Of a DNA stretch of 64,000 nucleotides, positions 16,654 to 25,444 are shown piece after piece. The DNA is from Haloarcula taiwanensis. Its GTDB lineage: Archaea; Halobacteriota; Halobacteria; Halobacteriales; Haloarculaceae. The DNA lies in assembly GCA_002844335.1 (NCBI GenBank), contig CP019154.1, positions 2,542,001 through 2,606,000 of the forward strand, given 5' to 3'. The notes under the pieces were generated by a model. That model was not told the DNA's origin. It was given only the letters and a program-made list of their open reading frames with translations, and made no database searches. The position numbers and the translations under genes were made by a program. Positions within the stretch are counted from its first letter, which is position 1. Each line of letters starts with the position of its first letter.

Positions 16654-16935
16654 TCACTCGTACGTGACGAGACTGTACATCACGAACAGATAGCCGAAGG
16701 TCGTCAACCCACTGTTGACTAACAGCAACGAGCGGACACCCTCGAAGTCGTTGATGAACGCGCTAATCATCGTCGCAGCCGCGCCCGCGATGGCGAGCGA
16801 AAACCCCACCGAGAGGTGGAGCATCGCCTGCCGAGACGTCTGGATGTATGCCCGCATGGCCATCCCCACCATTGTCAGTCCGGCGACGACGAACACCAGC
16901 GTCGATATGGCATAGAGAAGTTCTATCATCAGCAC
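16654..16935 (-). CDS. Small three-helix membrane protein (DUF7521-like)
   Basis: The 93 residues are almost all membrane: helices at about 4-27, 38-60 and 68-90, with short loops (RAYIQTSRQAML; NDFEGVRS). In haloarchaea such proteins (DUF7521, from memory) commonly sit next to a winged-helix gene, as here (78 bp downstream of one). It may act as a membrane partner or sensor for that regulator. The TTTAAT box at 16966-16961 supports a near-leaderless start at 16935; MIELL at 16929 is an alternative. Confidence 0.7.
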   Translation of the reverse strand: MLMIELLYAISTLVFVVAGLTMVGMAMRAYIQTSRQAMLHLSVGFSLAIAGAAATMISAFINDFEGVRSLLLVNSGLTTFGYLFVMYSLVTYE

Positions 16936-16960
16936 TGTACAGTGCTACAGCGAACCCGTT

Positions 16961-16994
16961 ATTAAATCCACGCTCGAAAATATCTTTCGTGATA
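16961..16994 (-). promoter_or_regulatory. Promoter of the small membrane gene: TATC-N6-GATA and TATA box
   Basis: TATC-TTTCGT-GATA lies at 16981-16994. On the minus strand it is followed after exactly 14 nt by TTTAAT (16966 to 16961), 26-31 bp before the ATG at 16935. This is the same 14-nt spacing as at cheY. Confidence 0.55.
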
Positions 16995-17012
16995 ACGTCG
17001 AGAGGAGACGTT

Positions 17013-17348
17013 CTACGGCTCGGATAGGGTCCGCCACGCCTCGTCGAGTTTGTTGGTCACTTCCGACCGTTCTTCGATATGGACAGTCAGTTCGTCGTCG
17101 AAGTCGACCCGGACCTCGTCGACGTTCCGCCGGTACACCTTGATACGCCGGCGGTCGTCAGAGAGGATGTTGTCGTGTAGTTCCAGGAGGTCGTGTTCGG
17201 TCAGTTCGTCGATGCGTCGGTAACACGTCGCGATGGGGATTCCGAGTTCGTCGCTGAGCTCCTGTGCGGAGACCGGTTCATCTGTCGCGTCAAGGATTTC
17301 GGCACTGTATTTATTGCCAAGCGTCTGAAGAATCTCCCCTGAATCCAT
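17013..17348 (-). CDS. Winged-helix transcriptional regulator
   Basis: The 111-residue product is MDSGEILQTLGNKYSAEILD followed by the helix-turn-helix SAQELSDELGIPIATCYRRI (about 27-47), a wing region (LSDDRRRIKVYRRNV) and a short helical tail. It resembles ArsR/DUF7342-like haloarchaeal regulators. No metal-binding cysteine cluster is seen. It lies centrally among cheW, the KaiC-like gene, the archaellin and a small membrane gene. Its promoter carries the shared inverted repeat, so it is the best local candidate to bind it. ATG 17357 is possible, but a TTTATT box at 17381-17376 favours 17348. Confidence 0.8.
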   Translation of the reverse strand: MDSGEILQTLGNKYSAEILDATDEPVSAQELSDELGIPIATCYRRIDELTEHDLLELHDNILSDDRRRIKVYRRNVDEVRVDFDDELTVHIEERSEVTNKLDEAWRTLSEP

Positions 17349-17375
17349 CGTTATCAAATCATAAATTCAGTCGAT

Positions 17376-17397
17376 AATAAAGCTATCGCCTGTGATA
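17376..17397 (-). promoter_or_regulatory. Winged-helix gene promoter: inverted repeat abutting the TATA box
   Basis: TATC-GCCTGT-GATA (17384-17397) is only 2 nt from TTTATT (17381 to 17376, minus). At the other genes the gap is 10-15 nt. A protein bound here would cover the TATA box. This would fit autorepression if the gene's own product binds; inference. Confidence 0.5.
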
Positions 17398-17504
17398 TCG
17401 AGTGAAAGGGAGACAAACACGCGCTGCAGTGCGTTCGTACAGAAACGCCGTTCTATGTCGCTGTACCCGTCGTTCTACGGAGTAATAATGGCTCTATCCT
17501 ATCG

Positions 17505-18230
17505 TTAAATTGGTGATTCTTCCTCGCTCATCATCGAGAAGGCGCTGGCGTTCTGGTGGACATCGATGCCGCCGCGGTCAATCTCCATCGGATAGATGTC
17601 AGTCTCAATGTTCTGCTTTCGCATCTTGGCGACCCAGACGTATCTGTTCACGCCGGTGTCGGTCGGGGTCTGGATGAGATAGATGTTGCCGTCAGTCAGA
17701 TAATTCTCGAGCCCGATTTCGGTATCCGGGAAGACGGCCCCCTGTTCGTTGGTCATCAGCGTCGTGAGGCCGCTGTCACTGAGAATGTCGGTGAATTTCA
17801 GGAGGTAGGTCCGTTTTTCCTTTTCATTTTCGAAGAACAGTTCGAACATGGCAAGCGAATCAAGCACCAGTCGGTCGTAGTCGCCGTCCTCGAGTTCTTC
17901 AAGCAGAATATCCAGCGAAGAGGTGAAGTCGTTCTCGCGCAGGAGGACTTGCTTGTCGTACACCTTGATATCGCCGTTGTCGACGTGGTCCTGCCAGTTT
18001 TCGAAGCCGAGGGATTCGGCGGCCTCCCGGAGGTCCGACTCGTCTTCCTCGAAGGAGAGGTAGATACCCTTCTCGTCGTACTTTTCGACGCCGTTGTAGA
18101 TGTACTGGAGACAGAGGATCGATTTCCCGGCGCCGGGGTTGCCGCTCACCAGTGTCGTCGAGTTCTTCACAATGCCGCCGTTCAGAATGTCGTCGAGGCC
18201 CTCGATCCCCGTTTTGGTTTGCTCAATCAT
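17505..18230 (-). CDS. KaiC/RAD55-family ATPase (CirA-like)
   Basis: Single RecA-fold domain, 241 residues from MIEQTKTGIEGLDDILNGGI. Walker A is GNPGAGKS (30-37) and the Walker B-type strand is DRLVLDSLAMF. Haloferax volcanii has a KaiC-like protein, CirA, encoded beside its arl and che genes and reported to affect motility. This gene's position between cheW and the archaellin makes it a likely counterpart. A longer reading from 18371 adds 47 residues before the conserved start and is rejected. It lies 88 bp after cheW on the same strand. Confidence 0.85.
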   Translation of the reverse strand: MIEQTKTGIEGLDDILNGGIVKNSTTLVSGNPGAGKSILCLQYIYNGVEKYDEKGIYLSFEEDESDLREAAESLGFENWQDHVDNGDIKVYDKQVLLRENDFTSSLDILLEELEDGDYDRLVLDSLAMFELFFENEKEKRTYLLKFTDILSDSGLTTLMTNEQGAVFPDTEIGLENYLTDGNIYLIQTPTDTGVNRYVWVAKMRKQNIETDIYPMEIDRGGIDVHQNASAFSMMSEEESPI

Positions 18231-18318
18231 AGTTTCGGAAGGAACTGGAAGTTGATTAGATACTTCTCTGTCGGGAATGTTAAAAAGTCTTGCTGGTGTG
18301 TCGCTAAACAGACCGGAA

Positions 18319-18753
18319 TCAGTCACCAGCGTGGACGATGGCGGGGTCCACCCAGATAACAAAACTGTCATCTCGCTTGATGACGCCGCGAATCGAGCCC
18401 GCGTCGTTCGCAGGGGACCGGTCGACCTGCTCCGGAGTGACCTGCACTACCTGATACACCTCGTCGACGAGCCAGCCGGCCGCGCCCTGTTCTTCGACGA
18501 TTTCCGGGTCAAAAACGATGATACGCTTCTCCGCACCCTCGTCCTCGATACCGAAGACGACCTTCGGGTCGACGATCGATGTCGTGCGCCCGCGAAGGTC
18601 CATGACACCACGGACGTGCGCCGGGGCGTTCGGGACGGACGTGAGCTCGCCGATGTCGACGATCTCAGTCACGTAGTCGATACTCACGCAGTACGTTTCC
18701 GAGCCGAGCTGGAACTCGAGTACCTGGCCGGTGGTGGCTGACTGTGCTGCCAT
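18319..18753 (-). CDS. cheW: Chemotaxis coupling protein CheW
   Basis: SH3-like adaptor that links receptors to CheA at the membrane arrays. The 144 residues from MAAQSATTGQ cover the family core: LEFQLGSETYCVSIDYVTEI, SVPNAPAHVRGVMDLRGR and the final IRGVIKRDDSFVIWVDP. An upstream ATG (18771) would add six residues before this. It is divergent from cheB, with 170 bp of shared control region. Confidence 0.94.
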   Translation of the reverse strand: MAAQSATTGQVLEFQLGSETYCVSIDYVTEIVDIGELTSVPNAPAHVRGVMDLRGRTTSIVDPKVVFGIEDEGAEKRIIVFDPEIVEEQGAAGWLVDEVYQVVQVTPEQVDRSPANDAGSIRGVIKRDDSFVIWVDPAIVHAGD

Positions 18754-18788
18754 TGCGGTTCTTATCCACACTGTCGCAGATAGGAGCG

Positions 18789-18822
18789 CATAAAGGTGCC
18801 TGCTGGGCTATCAACTTTGATT
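18789..18822 (-). promoter_or_regulatory. cheW promoter: one-mismatch TATC-N6-GATA element and TATA box
   Basis: TATC-AACTTT-GATT (18809-18822) is followed on the minus strand after 14 nt by TTTATG (18794 to 18789), 36-41 bp before the cheW ATG. The spacing is identical to cheY and the small membrane gene. A separate plus-strand TATTTATT at 18835-18842 may serve cheB with a leader of about 55 nt. Confidence 0.45.
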
Positions 18823-18923
18823 ACGTGGGCGGAGTATTTATTTCGGGGCCGAACGGGATTTCGAAGTAGGTATGAGGATGTCTCGTTCGCCAATGTCTCC
18901 TATCCGACGGGAGCGTTGGTGAT

Positions 18924-20033
18924 ATGGCAGATGGTGTCCGCGCGGTGGTCGCAGACGACTCTCACTTCATGCGGAGTGTCATCTCTGATATCCTCAGTGA
19001 TGGCGGTATTACTGTTGTTGCGCAGGCGCGTGACGGCGAGGAGGCAGTGTCAGCCGTTGTCGAACACCAACCCGATGTCGTGACGATGGACGTCGAGATG
19101 CCGGTAATGAACGGCATCGAAGCCACGGAGCGCATCATGTCTGAGTCTCCGACACCGGTGTTGATGCTGTCGGCACACACCGACGAAAACGCCGACGTGA
19201 CGTTCGAAGCGCTCGATAAGGGTGCGGTCGACTTCTTCACCAAGCCGGGTGGTGAGGTGTCGATGGAGATGTCACGGCTAAAAGACCAGCTGGTCGAGAT
19301 GGTCAGTTCCGTCGCGGCGGTCGACGTTGGCGCGACGCGCAGCCACGGCGGGACAAGTAGCGACAGTGGAGCGACAGCGACAACAGCCGGCGGTTCAGCT
19401 ACTGACCGGACAGAAACCGGGGGTTCGTCAGGTCAGACAGCCTCCGTTGCGAACCCGACGCTCGTTATCGGCTCCTCGACCGGCGGCCCGAAGATGGTAG
19501 AGAAGGTAATGGAGAACCTCCCCATCGAGGCAGACCTCCGGGTGCTCATCATCCAGCATATGCCGGAGGGGTTCACCGGCCGGTTCGCCGAGCGGATCAA
19601 CACGCGAAGCGAGTACGAGGTCCGGGAGGCCACCGATGGGGCGCGCATCGGCGGCGGTGAGGGCCTTGTCGCCGCCGGTGACCAACATATGGAGGTCAAG
19701 AACTACCGGAACGGGCGATTGCGGACAAAGCTCACACAGGACGACCCGGTCAACAGCGTCCGTCCGGCCGTCGACGTGACGATGCGAACGGCCGCAGAGA
19801 CAATCGACGACCCGCTCGTCGGGCTCATCCTCACCGGAATGGGTGAGGACGGCGCGGACGGGATTCGGCGGATCAAGCAGGCCGGTGGCAAGACCATCGC
19901 ACAGGACGAGGCCACGTCCGCGGTGTACGGCATGCCAAAACGCGCCGTCGAGACGGGCTGTGTGGACACTGTCTTGCCGATCGACGACATTGCGGACGGC
20001 ATCATCGACACGATTACTACTGAGGTGACCTGA
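18924..20033 (+). CDS. cheB: Chemoreceptor methylesterase/deamidase CheB
   Basis: Receiver plus methylesterase, 369 residues. The receiver (1-120) has Asp11/Asp12 and phosphoacceptor Asp56 in TMDVEMP. A Ser/Thr/Gly-rich linker (about 133-172) follows. The catalytic domain shows the triad region: Ser in VIGSSTGGPK, His in IIQHMPEGFTGRF, and Asp in LTGMGEDGADG. CheB-P removes methyl groups from transducers. It is the first gene of cheB-cheA-cheR, 2 nt before cheA. Confidence 0.96.
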   Translation: MADGVRAVVADDSHFMRSVISDILSDGGITVVAQARDGEEAVSAVVEHQPDVVTMDVEMPVMNGIEATERIMSESPTPVLMLSAHTDENADVTFEALDKGAVDFFTKPGGEVSMEMSRLKDQLVEMVSSVAAVDVGATRSHGGTSSDSGATATTAGGSATDRTETGGSSGQTASVANPTLVIGSSTGGPKMVEKVMENLPIEADLRVLIIQHMPEGFTGRFAERINTRSEYEVREATDGARIGGGEGLVAAGDQHMEVKNYRNGRLRTKLTQDDPVNSVRPAVDVTMRTAAETIDDPLVGLILTGMGEDGADGIRRIKQAGGKTIAQDEATSAVYGMPKRAVETGCVDTVLPIDDIADGIIDTITTEVT

Positions 20034-20035
20034 CA

Positions 20036-22018
20036 ATGGACGACCAGTATCTAGACGCATTCATCCGTGAAAGTGAAGAAGCGATTACCGAACTCAACAA
20101 CTCACTGCTCGAACTCGAATCCGACCCCTCCAACACGGAGGCGATGGATTCGATCTTCCGGACAGCCCACACGCTGAAAGGCAACTTCGGAGCGATGGGC
20201 TTTGACAACGCGGCGAATCTCGCGCACGCGATGGAAGACCTGCTCGACGAGATGCGCCAGGGCGAGATGGAGGTCACACCGGACCTGATGGACCTCGTCT
20301 TCGCCGGCGTCGACCAGATAGAGGTCATCGTCGGTGAGATCGAAGAGCACGGCGAATCGGAGACGGAGACCGACGAGATGGTCGACGAGCTCCGCGCCGT
20401 CCTCGAAGAGGGGGCCGCCGCCGCGGGCGGCACGGAGGCGGGAGACGACGGCGACTCGTCGGACAGCGACGAGTCGCTCACCACGGATGCGAGCGTCAGC
20501 GATGTCGACATCGATGGCGATGCCGTCGACGAGCAGGTCCTGCAGGCCGAAATCAGCGTCGGGGAGTCGGACATGCTCGGCGTCGACTCGATGCTGGCCG
20601 TCGAATCCATCGAGGAGCGATTCGACGTTCTCGATTCGAGTCCGAGCCGCGCCGATATCGAGGACGGCGAGTTCGAGGACACGTTCGTTCTGTATCTCGA
20701 CGGCCCCGATGCGGCAACCGTCGACGCCGAACTCGGGACGACCGGCAAGGTCGACAACTTCGACGTGACCGACGTGACCGACGACCTGGTGAGCGACGGA
20801 GACACCGACGACGGCGATAGCGGTTCGGGCGGGGACGCAAGCGCGGACCCCGACCCCGGAGCGGAAGAGGAACACAGCGTCGACGAAATCAAGTCCGTGC
20901 GGGTCGACGTCGACCAGCTCGACGACCTCCACGGCCTCGTCGAGCAACTGGTCACGAGCCGGATCAAGCTCCGGCGAGGCGTTGAGCAGAACAACCTCGA
21001 CTCGACCAGCGAGACACTAAACGAACTGGACAAGATCACGGCGAACCTCCAGAACACGGTGATGGACATGCGGCTCATCCCGTTGAAGAAAGTCGTCGGG
21101 AAGTTCCCGCGACTCGTCCGGGACCTCGCACGCGAACTCGACAAAGACATCGAGTTCGAGATCGAGGGGGAGGACATCGAACTCGATCGAACGATCCTCA
21201 CCGAGATCTCGGACCCGCTGATGCACATCCTCCGAAACGCCGTCGACCACGGCATCGAACCGCCAGAGGAGCGCGAGCAGGCGGGCAAACCGCGGACCGG
21301 CCACATCACGCTCCGGGCATCCCGTGAACGCGACCACGTTATCATCGAAGTCGAAGACGACGGGGCCGGGCTCGACGTGGATGGCATCAGAGAGAAAGCC
21401 ATCGAGAAAGGCGTCCGCTCGCCAGAGGAACTGGACGCGATGGACGACTCCGCGGTGTATGACCTCGTGTTCCACCCCGGCTTCTCAACGGCCGACGAAG
21501 TGACCGATACCAGCGGACGCGGCGTCGGCATGGACGTCGTCCACGACACGGTCTCCCAGCTCGACGGATCGGTCAGCGTCGACTCCGAACCGGGCGAGGG
21601 GACGACCGTCTCACTGCGCCTGCCGGTGACGATGGCTATCGTCAAGGTGCTGTTCGTCAAAGTCGGCGACGAAGAGTACGGTGTCCCCATCAAGAACGTC
21701 GACGAGATTACGGGGACGGAGGAGGCGAAACAGGTCAACGGACAGGAGGTCATCAAGCACAACGACGAGATTTACCCGGTCATCCACCTCGACGACACCT
21801 TCGACATCGAGGGCGAGACGGCCAACGGCGACGGGATGCTCGTCCGCATCCGCGAGTCCGAGCGACAGGTCGCACTCCACTGTGACTCGGTCAACAGCCA
21901 GGAAGAGGTCGTTGTCAAGCCCCTCGAAGGGATCCTCTCAGGAACGCCCGGGCTCTCTGGGACGGCCGTTCTCGGCGACGGGAACATCGTCCACATCCTC
22001 GACGTGGTGACGCTATGA
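20036..22018 (+). CDS. cheA: Chemotaxis histidine kinase CheA
   Basis: The 660 residues have P1 HPt with phosphorylated His45 (FRTAHTLKGN) and an acidic linker (about 125-170). The P2 region (about 170-240) is followed by another acidic linker (about 250-280). P3/P4 has the N box (HILRNAVDHGIEPP), G1 (VEDDGAGLD) and G2 (GRGVGMDVV), and the P5 CheW-like end includes LFVKVGDEEYGVPIKNVDEI. CheA phosphorylates CheY and CheB in receptor arrays. It overlaps cheR by 4 bp (ATGA), indicating coupled translation. The whole che block is AT-poor and codon-matched to its neighbours. Confidence 0.97.
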   Translation: MDDQYLDAFIRESEEAITELNNSLLELESDPSNTEAMDSIFRTAHTLKGNFGAMGFDNAANLAHAMEDLLDEMRQGEMEVTPDLMDLVFAGVDQIEVIVGEIEEHGESETETDEMVDELRAVLEEGAAAAGGTEAGDDGDSSDSDESLTTDASVSDVDIDGDAVDEQVLQAEISVGESDMLGVDSMLAVESIEERFDVLDSSPSRADIEDGEFEDTFVLYLDGPDAATVDAELGTTGKVDNFDVTDVTDDLVSDGDTDDGDSGSGGDASADPDPGAEEEHSVDEIKSVRVDVDQLDDLHGLVEQLVTSRIKLRRGVEQNNLDSTSETLNELDKITANLQNTVMDMRLIPLKKVVGKFPRLVRDLARELDKDIEFEIEGEDIELDRTILTEISDPLMHILRNAVDHGIEPPEEREQAGKPRTGHITLRASRERDHVIIEVEDDGAGLDVDGIREKAIEKGVRSPEELDAMDDSAVYDLVFHPGFSTADEVTDTSGRGVGMDVVHDTVSQLDGSVSVDSEPGEGTTVSLRLPVTMAIVKVLFVKVGDEEYGVPIKNVDEITGTEEAKQVNGQEVIKHNDEIYPVIHLDDTFDIEGETANGDGMLVRIRESERQVALHCDSVNSQEEVVVKPLEGILSGTPGLSGTAVLGDGNIVHILDVVTL

Positions 22019-22824
22019 ACAAAGGTAGCGAACGGACCTTCAACGATCTCGTGGAGTTCATCGGCGAAGAGATGGACTTCGAGTCGGGCTTTTACAACGA
22101 CTCGTATCTCGACCGCCGCATCACCGCGCGGATGCGTCGGACCGACACCGAGGACTACCAGTCCTACCAGCAACTGCTGGAACGCGACGACGGCGAGCGC
22201 GAGGAGCTACTGGATTCACTGTCGATCAACGTCACCGGCTTCTTCCGGAATCCGGAGGCGTGGGAGCGGCTGCGGCCGGTCCTCCGAGAACTCACGGACG
22301 ACAACCGTCGCGTCAGGCTCTGGTCGGCCCCGAGTGCCGACGGCCGCGAGCCGTATTCGGCGGCGATGCTGGCACTCGACGACCGCGATATCGACGCCCG
22401 CCGGGTCGAGATCACAGCAACGGACATCAACGCCGACATCCTCGAAGAGGCCCGCGACGGGACCTACGCGACCTCCCAGACGACTGACATCGCCGATGAA
22501 CTGGAGCCGCTGGACGATTACACGAAGTATATCGAACAGGACGGCACCACGTTTCAGGTTCGGGACCGCGTCAAGGAGATGGTCACGTTCGAGCAACACG
22601 ACCTTATCCGGGGCGACCCAAAGCGCGATTTCGATCTGGTGTTCTGCCGGAACCTCCTCATCTACATCGACTCGGAGTTCAAGGTCCCCATCTTCGAGAC
22701 GATCCGCGGGTCGCTTCGCGAGGGCGGCTACCTCATGATCGGCATGACCGAGACGCTGCCCGCGGAGTGTCGGGACTCCTTCGAAGCGGTCGATAAGCGA
22801 CACCGCATCTACCGGCGTGTGTAG
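22015..22824 (+). CDS. cheR: Chemoreceptor methyltransferase CheR
   Basis: SAM-dependent glutamate O-methyltransferase acting on transducers, 269 residues. The N-terminal helical domain (FNDLVEFIGEEMDFESGFYN) is followed by the SAM domain. The first SAM loop reads LWSAPSADGREPYSAAM instead of the bacterial WSAGCSTGEEPYS, so Gly-Cys is replaced by Pro-Ser. Related ADGREPYS forms occur in halobacteria, I believe. LVFCRNLLIYID and GGYLMIGMTETLP are standard. Confidence 0.95.
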   Translation: MNKGSERTFNDLVEFIGEEMDFESGFYNDSYLDRRITARMRRTDTEDYQSYQQLLERDDGEREELLDSLSINVTGFFRNPEAWERLRPVLRELTDDNRRVRLWSAPSADGREPYSAAMLALDDRDIDARRVEITATDINADILEEARDGTYATSQTTDIADELEPLDDYTKYIEQDGTTFQVRDRVKEMVTFEQHDLIRGDPKRDFDLVFCRNLLIYIDSEFKVPIFETIRGSLREGGYLMIGMTETLPAECRDSFEAVDKRHRIYRRV

Positions 22825-22830
22825 CGACCA

Positions 22831-24063
22831 ATGAGTCTCTACGAACTGGAACGTGACGGCAAGGCACAGGAACTCATCCGCCTCCTCAGAGAGAGCGACA
22901 ACGAGCGAGTCAAGACCCGTGCCGCGGAGCTACTGGGAAACTTCGACGACCACGACGACCGGCGCGACGTTGTCAACGCACTCGTGGACGCGGCCCAGAG
23001 CGACAGCGACGCGATCACCGGCGCGGCTATCGACTCGCTTGACGAACTCGGTGGCGACGCAATCACACAGCTCATCGGGAGTATGGCCGGCGTCGACCTC
23101 GAAGACGACGCCGCCGACTGGGTGAAGGCGAAAGCGTACATGCAGGTCCTCGACGCCGACGTACCGGAACTCCGGATGGCAGCAGCGAACGGTCTCGGAA
23201 ACCTGGACCAGGCCGACGCGGTCCCGAAGCTCGCCGAGCGTTTCGAGGACCCCGACCCGCGAGTACGGGCGCGGGCGGCCCGGTCGGCCGGAAAGATCGG
23301 CGACTCGCGGGCAACGACACCGCTGGAATCGGTCCTGTCGGACCCGAAGGCCGGCGTCAGGCGCGAAGCTGCCGACGCACTGGGCAACATCGGGAACCGC
23401 CAGGCGCTTCAGGCGCTGTTGCCGCTGTACGAGGATGACGACGAGCGGGTCCGGCGTATCGCCGTCGGCGCGTTCGGGAACTTCGGCAACGACCGGCCCG
23501 TCGACTACCTCATCGAAGCGCTTTCCGACGAGTCGGCCGCCGTCCGGCGGACGGCCGTCTACTCGCTCATCGAGCTACTGTCGAACGTGCCGACCGAACA
23601 GAGCCACGAGATACGGGATACCGTCGTCGAGAAGCTCTCGAACACGGACGACCGGAGCGTCGTCGTGCCGCTGGTCGAGATCCTCGAAGAGAGCACGCAG
23701 GCCGCCCAGCGTCGCAACACCGCCTGGATGCTTGGCCGAGTCACCAGTCAGGAGGAACGAGACCGCGTCATCGAATCGCTGGTCGATGCGCTCAGCGACG
23801 ACGACCAGATGCTCCGGCAGTTCGCCGCCACGAGCCTCGCCGAACTCGGCGGCGACGACAACATGGTGGAGCGGCGGCTCCTCAAAATCGTGCAGGACGA
23901 CGACGTCGACCCCGAGGTCCGCGGACAGGCCATCTTCACGCTCGGGAAGGTCGGGGGTGAGCGGTCCCGGAAGACGCTGGATAAACTCATCGACGAGACG
24001 GAACACGACGTAGTCCGGAAGAAGGCCTTCTCGGCTATCTCGAAGCTCGGTGGCCGCGGATGA
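22831..24063 (+). CDS. HEAT-repeat protein of the che cluster
   Basis: The 410 residues are mostly tandem helical repeats of about 30 residues (for example VRARAARSAGKIGDSRATTP, VRREAADALGNIGNRQALQA, VRRIAVGAFGNFGNDRPVDY), typical of PBS-lyase-like HEAT arrays. Halobacterium salinarum has a HEAT protein (OE2401F) next to its cheF genes that was found in the Che interaction network. This gene occupies the same place, 6 bp after cheR and upstream of cheF1. It is probably a scaffold; no catalytic motif is seen. Confidence 0.88.
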   Translation: MSLYELERDGKAQELIRLLRESDNERVKTRAAELLGNFDDHDDRRDVVNALVDAAQSDSDAITGAAIDSLDELGGDAITQLIGSMAGVDLEDDAADWVKAKAYMQVLDADVPELRMAAANGLGNLDQADAVPKLAERFEDPDPRVRARAARSAGKIGDSRATTPLESVLSDPKAGVRREAADALGNIGNRQALQALLPLYEDDDERVRRIAVGAFGNFGNDRPVDYLIEALSDESAAVRRTAVYSLIELLSNVPTEQSHEIRDTVVEKLSNTDDRSVVVPLVEILEESTQAAQRRNTAWMLGRVTSQEERDRVIESLVDALSDDDQMLRQFAATSLAELGGDDNMVERRLLKIVQDDDVDPEVRGQAIFTLGKVGGERSRKTLDKLIDETEHDVVRKKAFSAISKLGGRG

Positions 24064-24122
24064 ATCAGCCGAGTGGGTTAAGACGCGGCGGGGCGTACAC
24101 GAGAGCGATAGCTGGCTAACCG

Positions 24123-24986
24123 ATGAGTGACGGAGAACACGCACTGGTCGATACGAAGGGGAAGTTCGTCCAGGTCGTCTCGGACGGGCGCAAACGCAAC
24201 GACATCGAGTGGCTACCCGGTCGAATTTTGCTCTCGAACAAGCGGCTCGTCCTTGCAACCAACGACGGCAAGCGGACCATCCCGCTATCGAAGGTCAGCA
24301 GCGTCACGGCCAGCCAGATGAACCAGCCACTCGCACAGGTCGACAGCTACATCAAGGTGCAGGCTGGCCGGAACGTGACACTCATTTCGGCAAAGAAGGC
24401 CGAGGAGTTCCAGGAGAAACTGTACAGTACGCTGCTCGACCAGACCGTTGTCCTCGTCAACCACCCCGCAGTCAAGGGTGGCGTTGTTCAGGACGGCGGC
24501 TGGGAGAAGGGGCGGCTCAAGCTCGACGGCGACTGCATCAATCTGGCCATCGCCAGCGGTACGTTCGTCGAACTGGACATCGACGACGTTGGGACCGTCG
24601 AAGCCAAGGAGAAGACGATTCGGGGCGACGAGCGACCGTTGCTGGAGGTCGAACACACCATCGAGGGCACCAGCGTCGAGACCCACATCTCGGGGACGCC
24701 GCGTCACGTCTCGCTCATCGAGGGGCTCGTCCGGCAGGGCGAGCAGCGCAATATCGCCGACGACGTGGACCTCTCCGACAAAGAGACGCAGGTGCTGATG
24801 GCGCTGTACTCCGGCATCTCACCGTTCAAGATCCCGGACTTCGTCGACATGGAGATCGAGGAAGTCGAAGCCGTGTACGACAGGCTGATCGAGGCCGATA
24901 TCCTCGAACCGGTCCGGACACGCCGGGAGGTACAGCTGGAGGCCCGTGGCCGCTCGATTGCGAGCGATGCGATGGCTGACCAGTAA
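24123..24986 (+). CDS. cheF1: Taxis adaptor CheF1 (DUF439 family)
   Basis: Archaea-specific link between Che proteins and the archaellum. CheF binds CheY and ArlCDE and is needed for motor switching in H. salinarum. The 287 residues begin with a PH-like pair of beta domains (ILLSNKRLVLATNDGKRTIP; VEAKEKTIRGDERPLLEVEH). They end in a helical/wHTH-like region (DKETQVLMALYSGISPFKIP). It has a 59-bp gap after the HEAT gene. Confidence 0.93.
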   Translation: MSDGEHALVDTKGKFVQVVSDGRKRNDIEWLPGRILLSNKRLVLATNDGKRTIPLSKVSSVTASQMNQPLAQVDSYIKVQAGRNVTLISAKKAEEFQEKLYSTLLDQTVVLVNHPAVKGGVVQDGGWEKGRLKLDGDCINLAIASGTFVELDIDDVGTVEAKEKTIRGDERPLLEVEHTIEGTSVETHISGTPRHVSLIEGLVRQGEQRNIADDVDLSDKETQVLMALYSGISPFKIPDFVDMEIEEVEAVYDRLIEADILEPVRTRREVQLEARGRSIASDAMADQ

Positions 24987-25052
24987 ACGAGACCGTGTGG
25001 CCGGGACGGACGGTTCGACGCGTTTTTGAAGCGCGGTTGATTGAGAACAGGT

Positions 25053-25439
25053 ATGGCAGAATTCACGGTCGCCGTCTCCGACCCGGAGGACGGCCACACC
25101 TACCAGATCGACGTTGACGGACAGGACGCAAATCGCTTCATCGGCCGCGAGCTCGGCGACGAGGTCGACGGCGGGGCCGTCGGGCTCGACGGGTACACGC
25201 TCGAACTGACCGGCGGCTCGGACACCTCCGGCCGACCGATGCGACCTGACGTTCGCGGCGTCATGACGAAAGAGATCATGTCCGATGGCGGCGTCGGCTT
25301 CGAGCCGACCACCGACGGCGAGCGCAAGCGGATCACCGTCCGCGGCCGCGAGGTCAGCGATGACACGCGCCAGATCAACGCGAAGATCACGGCCCGCGGC
25401 AGCGACGACGTGGCCGACCTTCTCGGCGACGACGAGTAA
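25053..25439 (+). CDS. rps6e: Ribosomal protein eS6 (S6e)
   Basis: Small-subunit ribosomal protein, 128 residues, the archaeal length without the long eukaryotic tail. [40 protein letters not shown], the [16 protein letters not shown] signature and [17 protein letters not shown] are all typical. A TTG at 25041 would add four residues; ATG 25053 is the family start. A housekeeping gene inserted between cheF1 and cheF2. Confidence 0.96.
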   Translation: MAEFTVAVSDPEDGHTYQIDVDGQDANRFIGRELGDEVDGGAVGLDGYTLELTGGSDTSGRPMRPDVRGVMTKEIMSDGGVGFEPTTDGERKRITVRGREVSDDTRQINAKITARGSDDVADLLGDDE

Positions 25440-25444
25440 GTCAC

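Noticed and set aside
20017..21762. 581-codon minus-strand open frame opposite cheA
   Set aside because: It is Ser-rich antisense of CheA, with no motif and no promoter.
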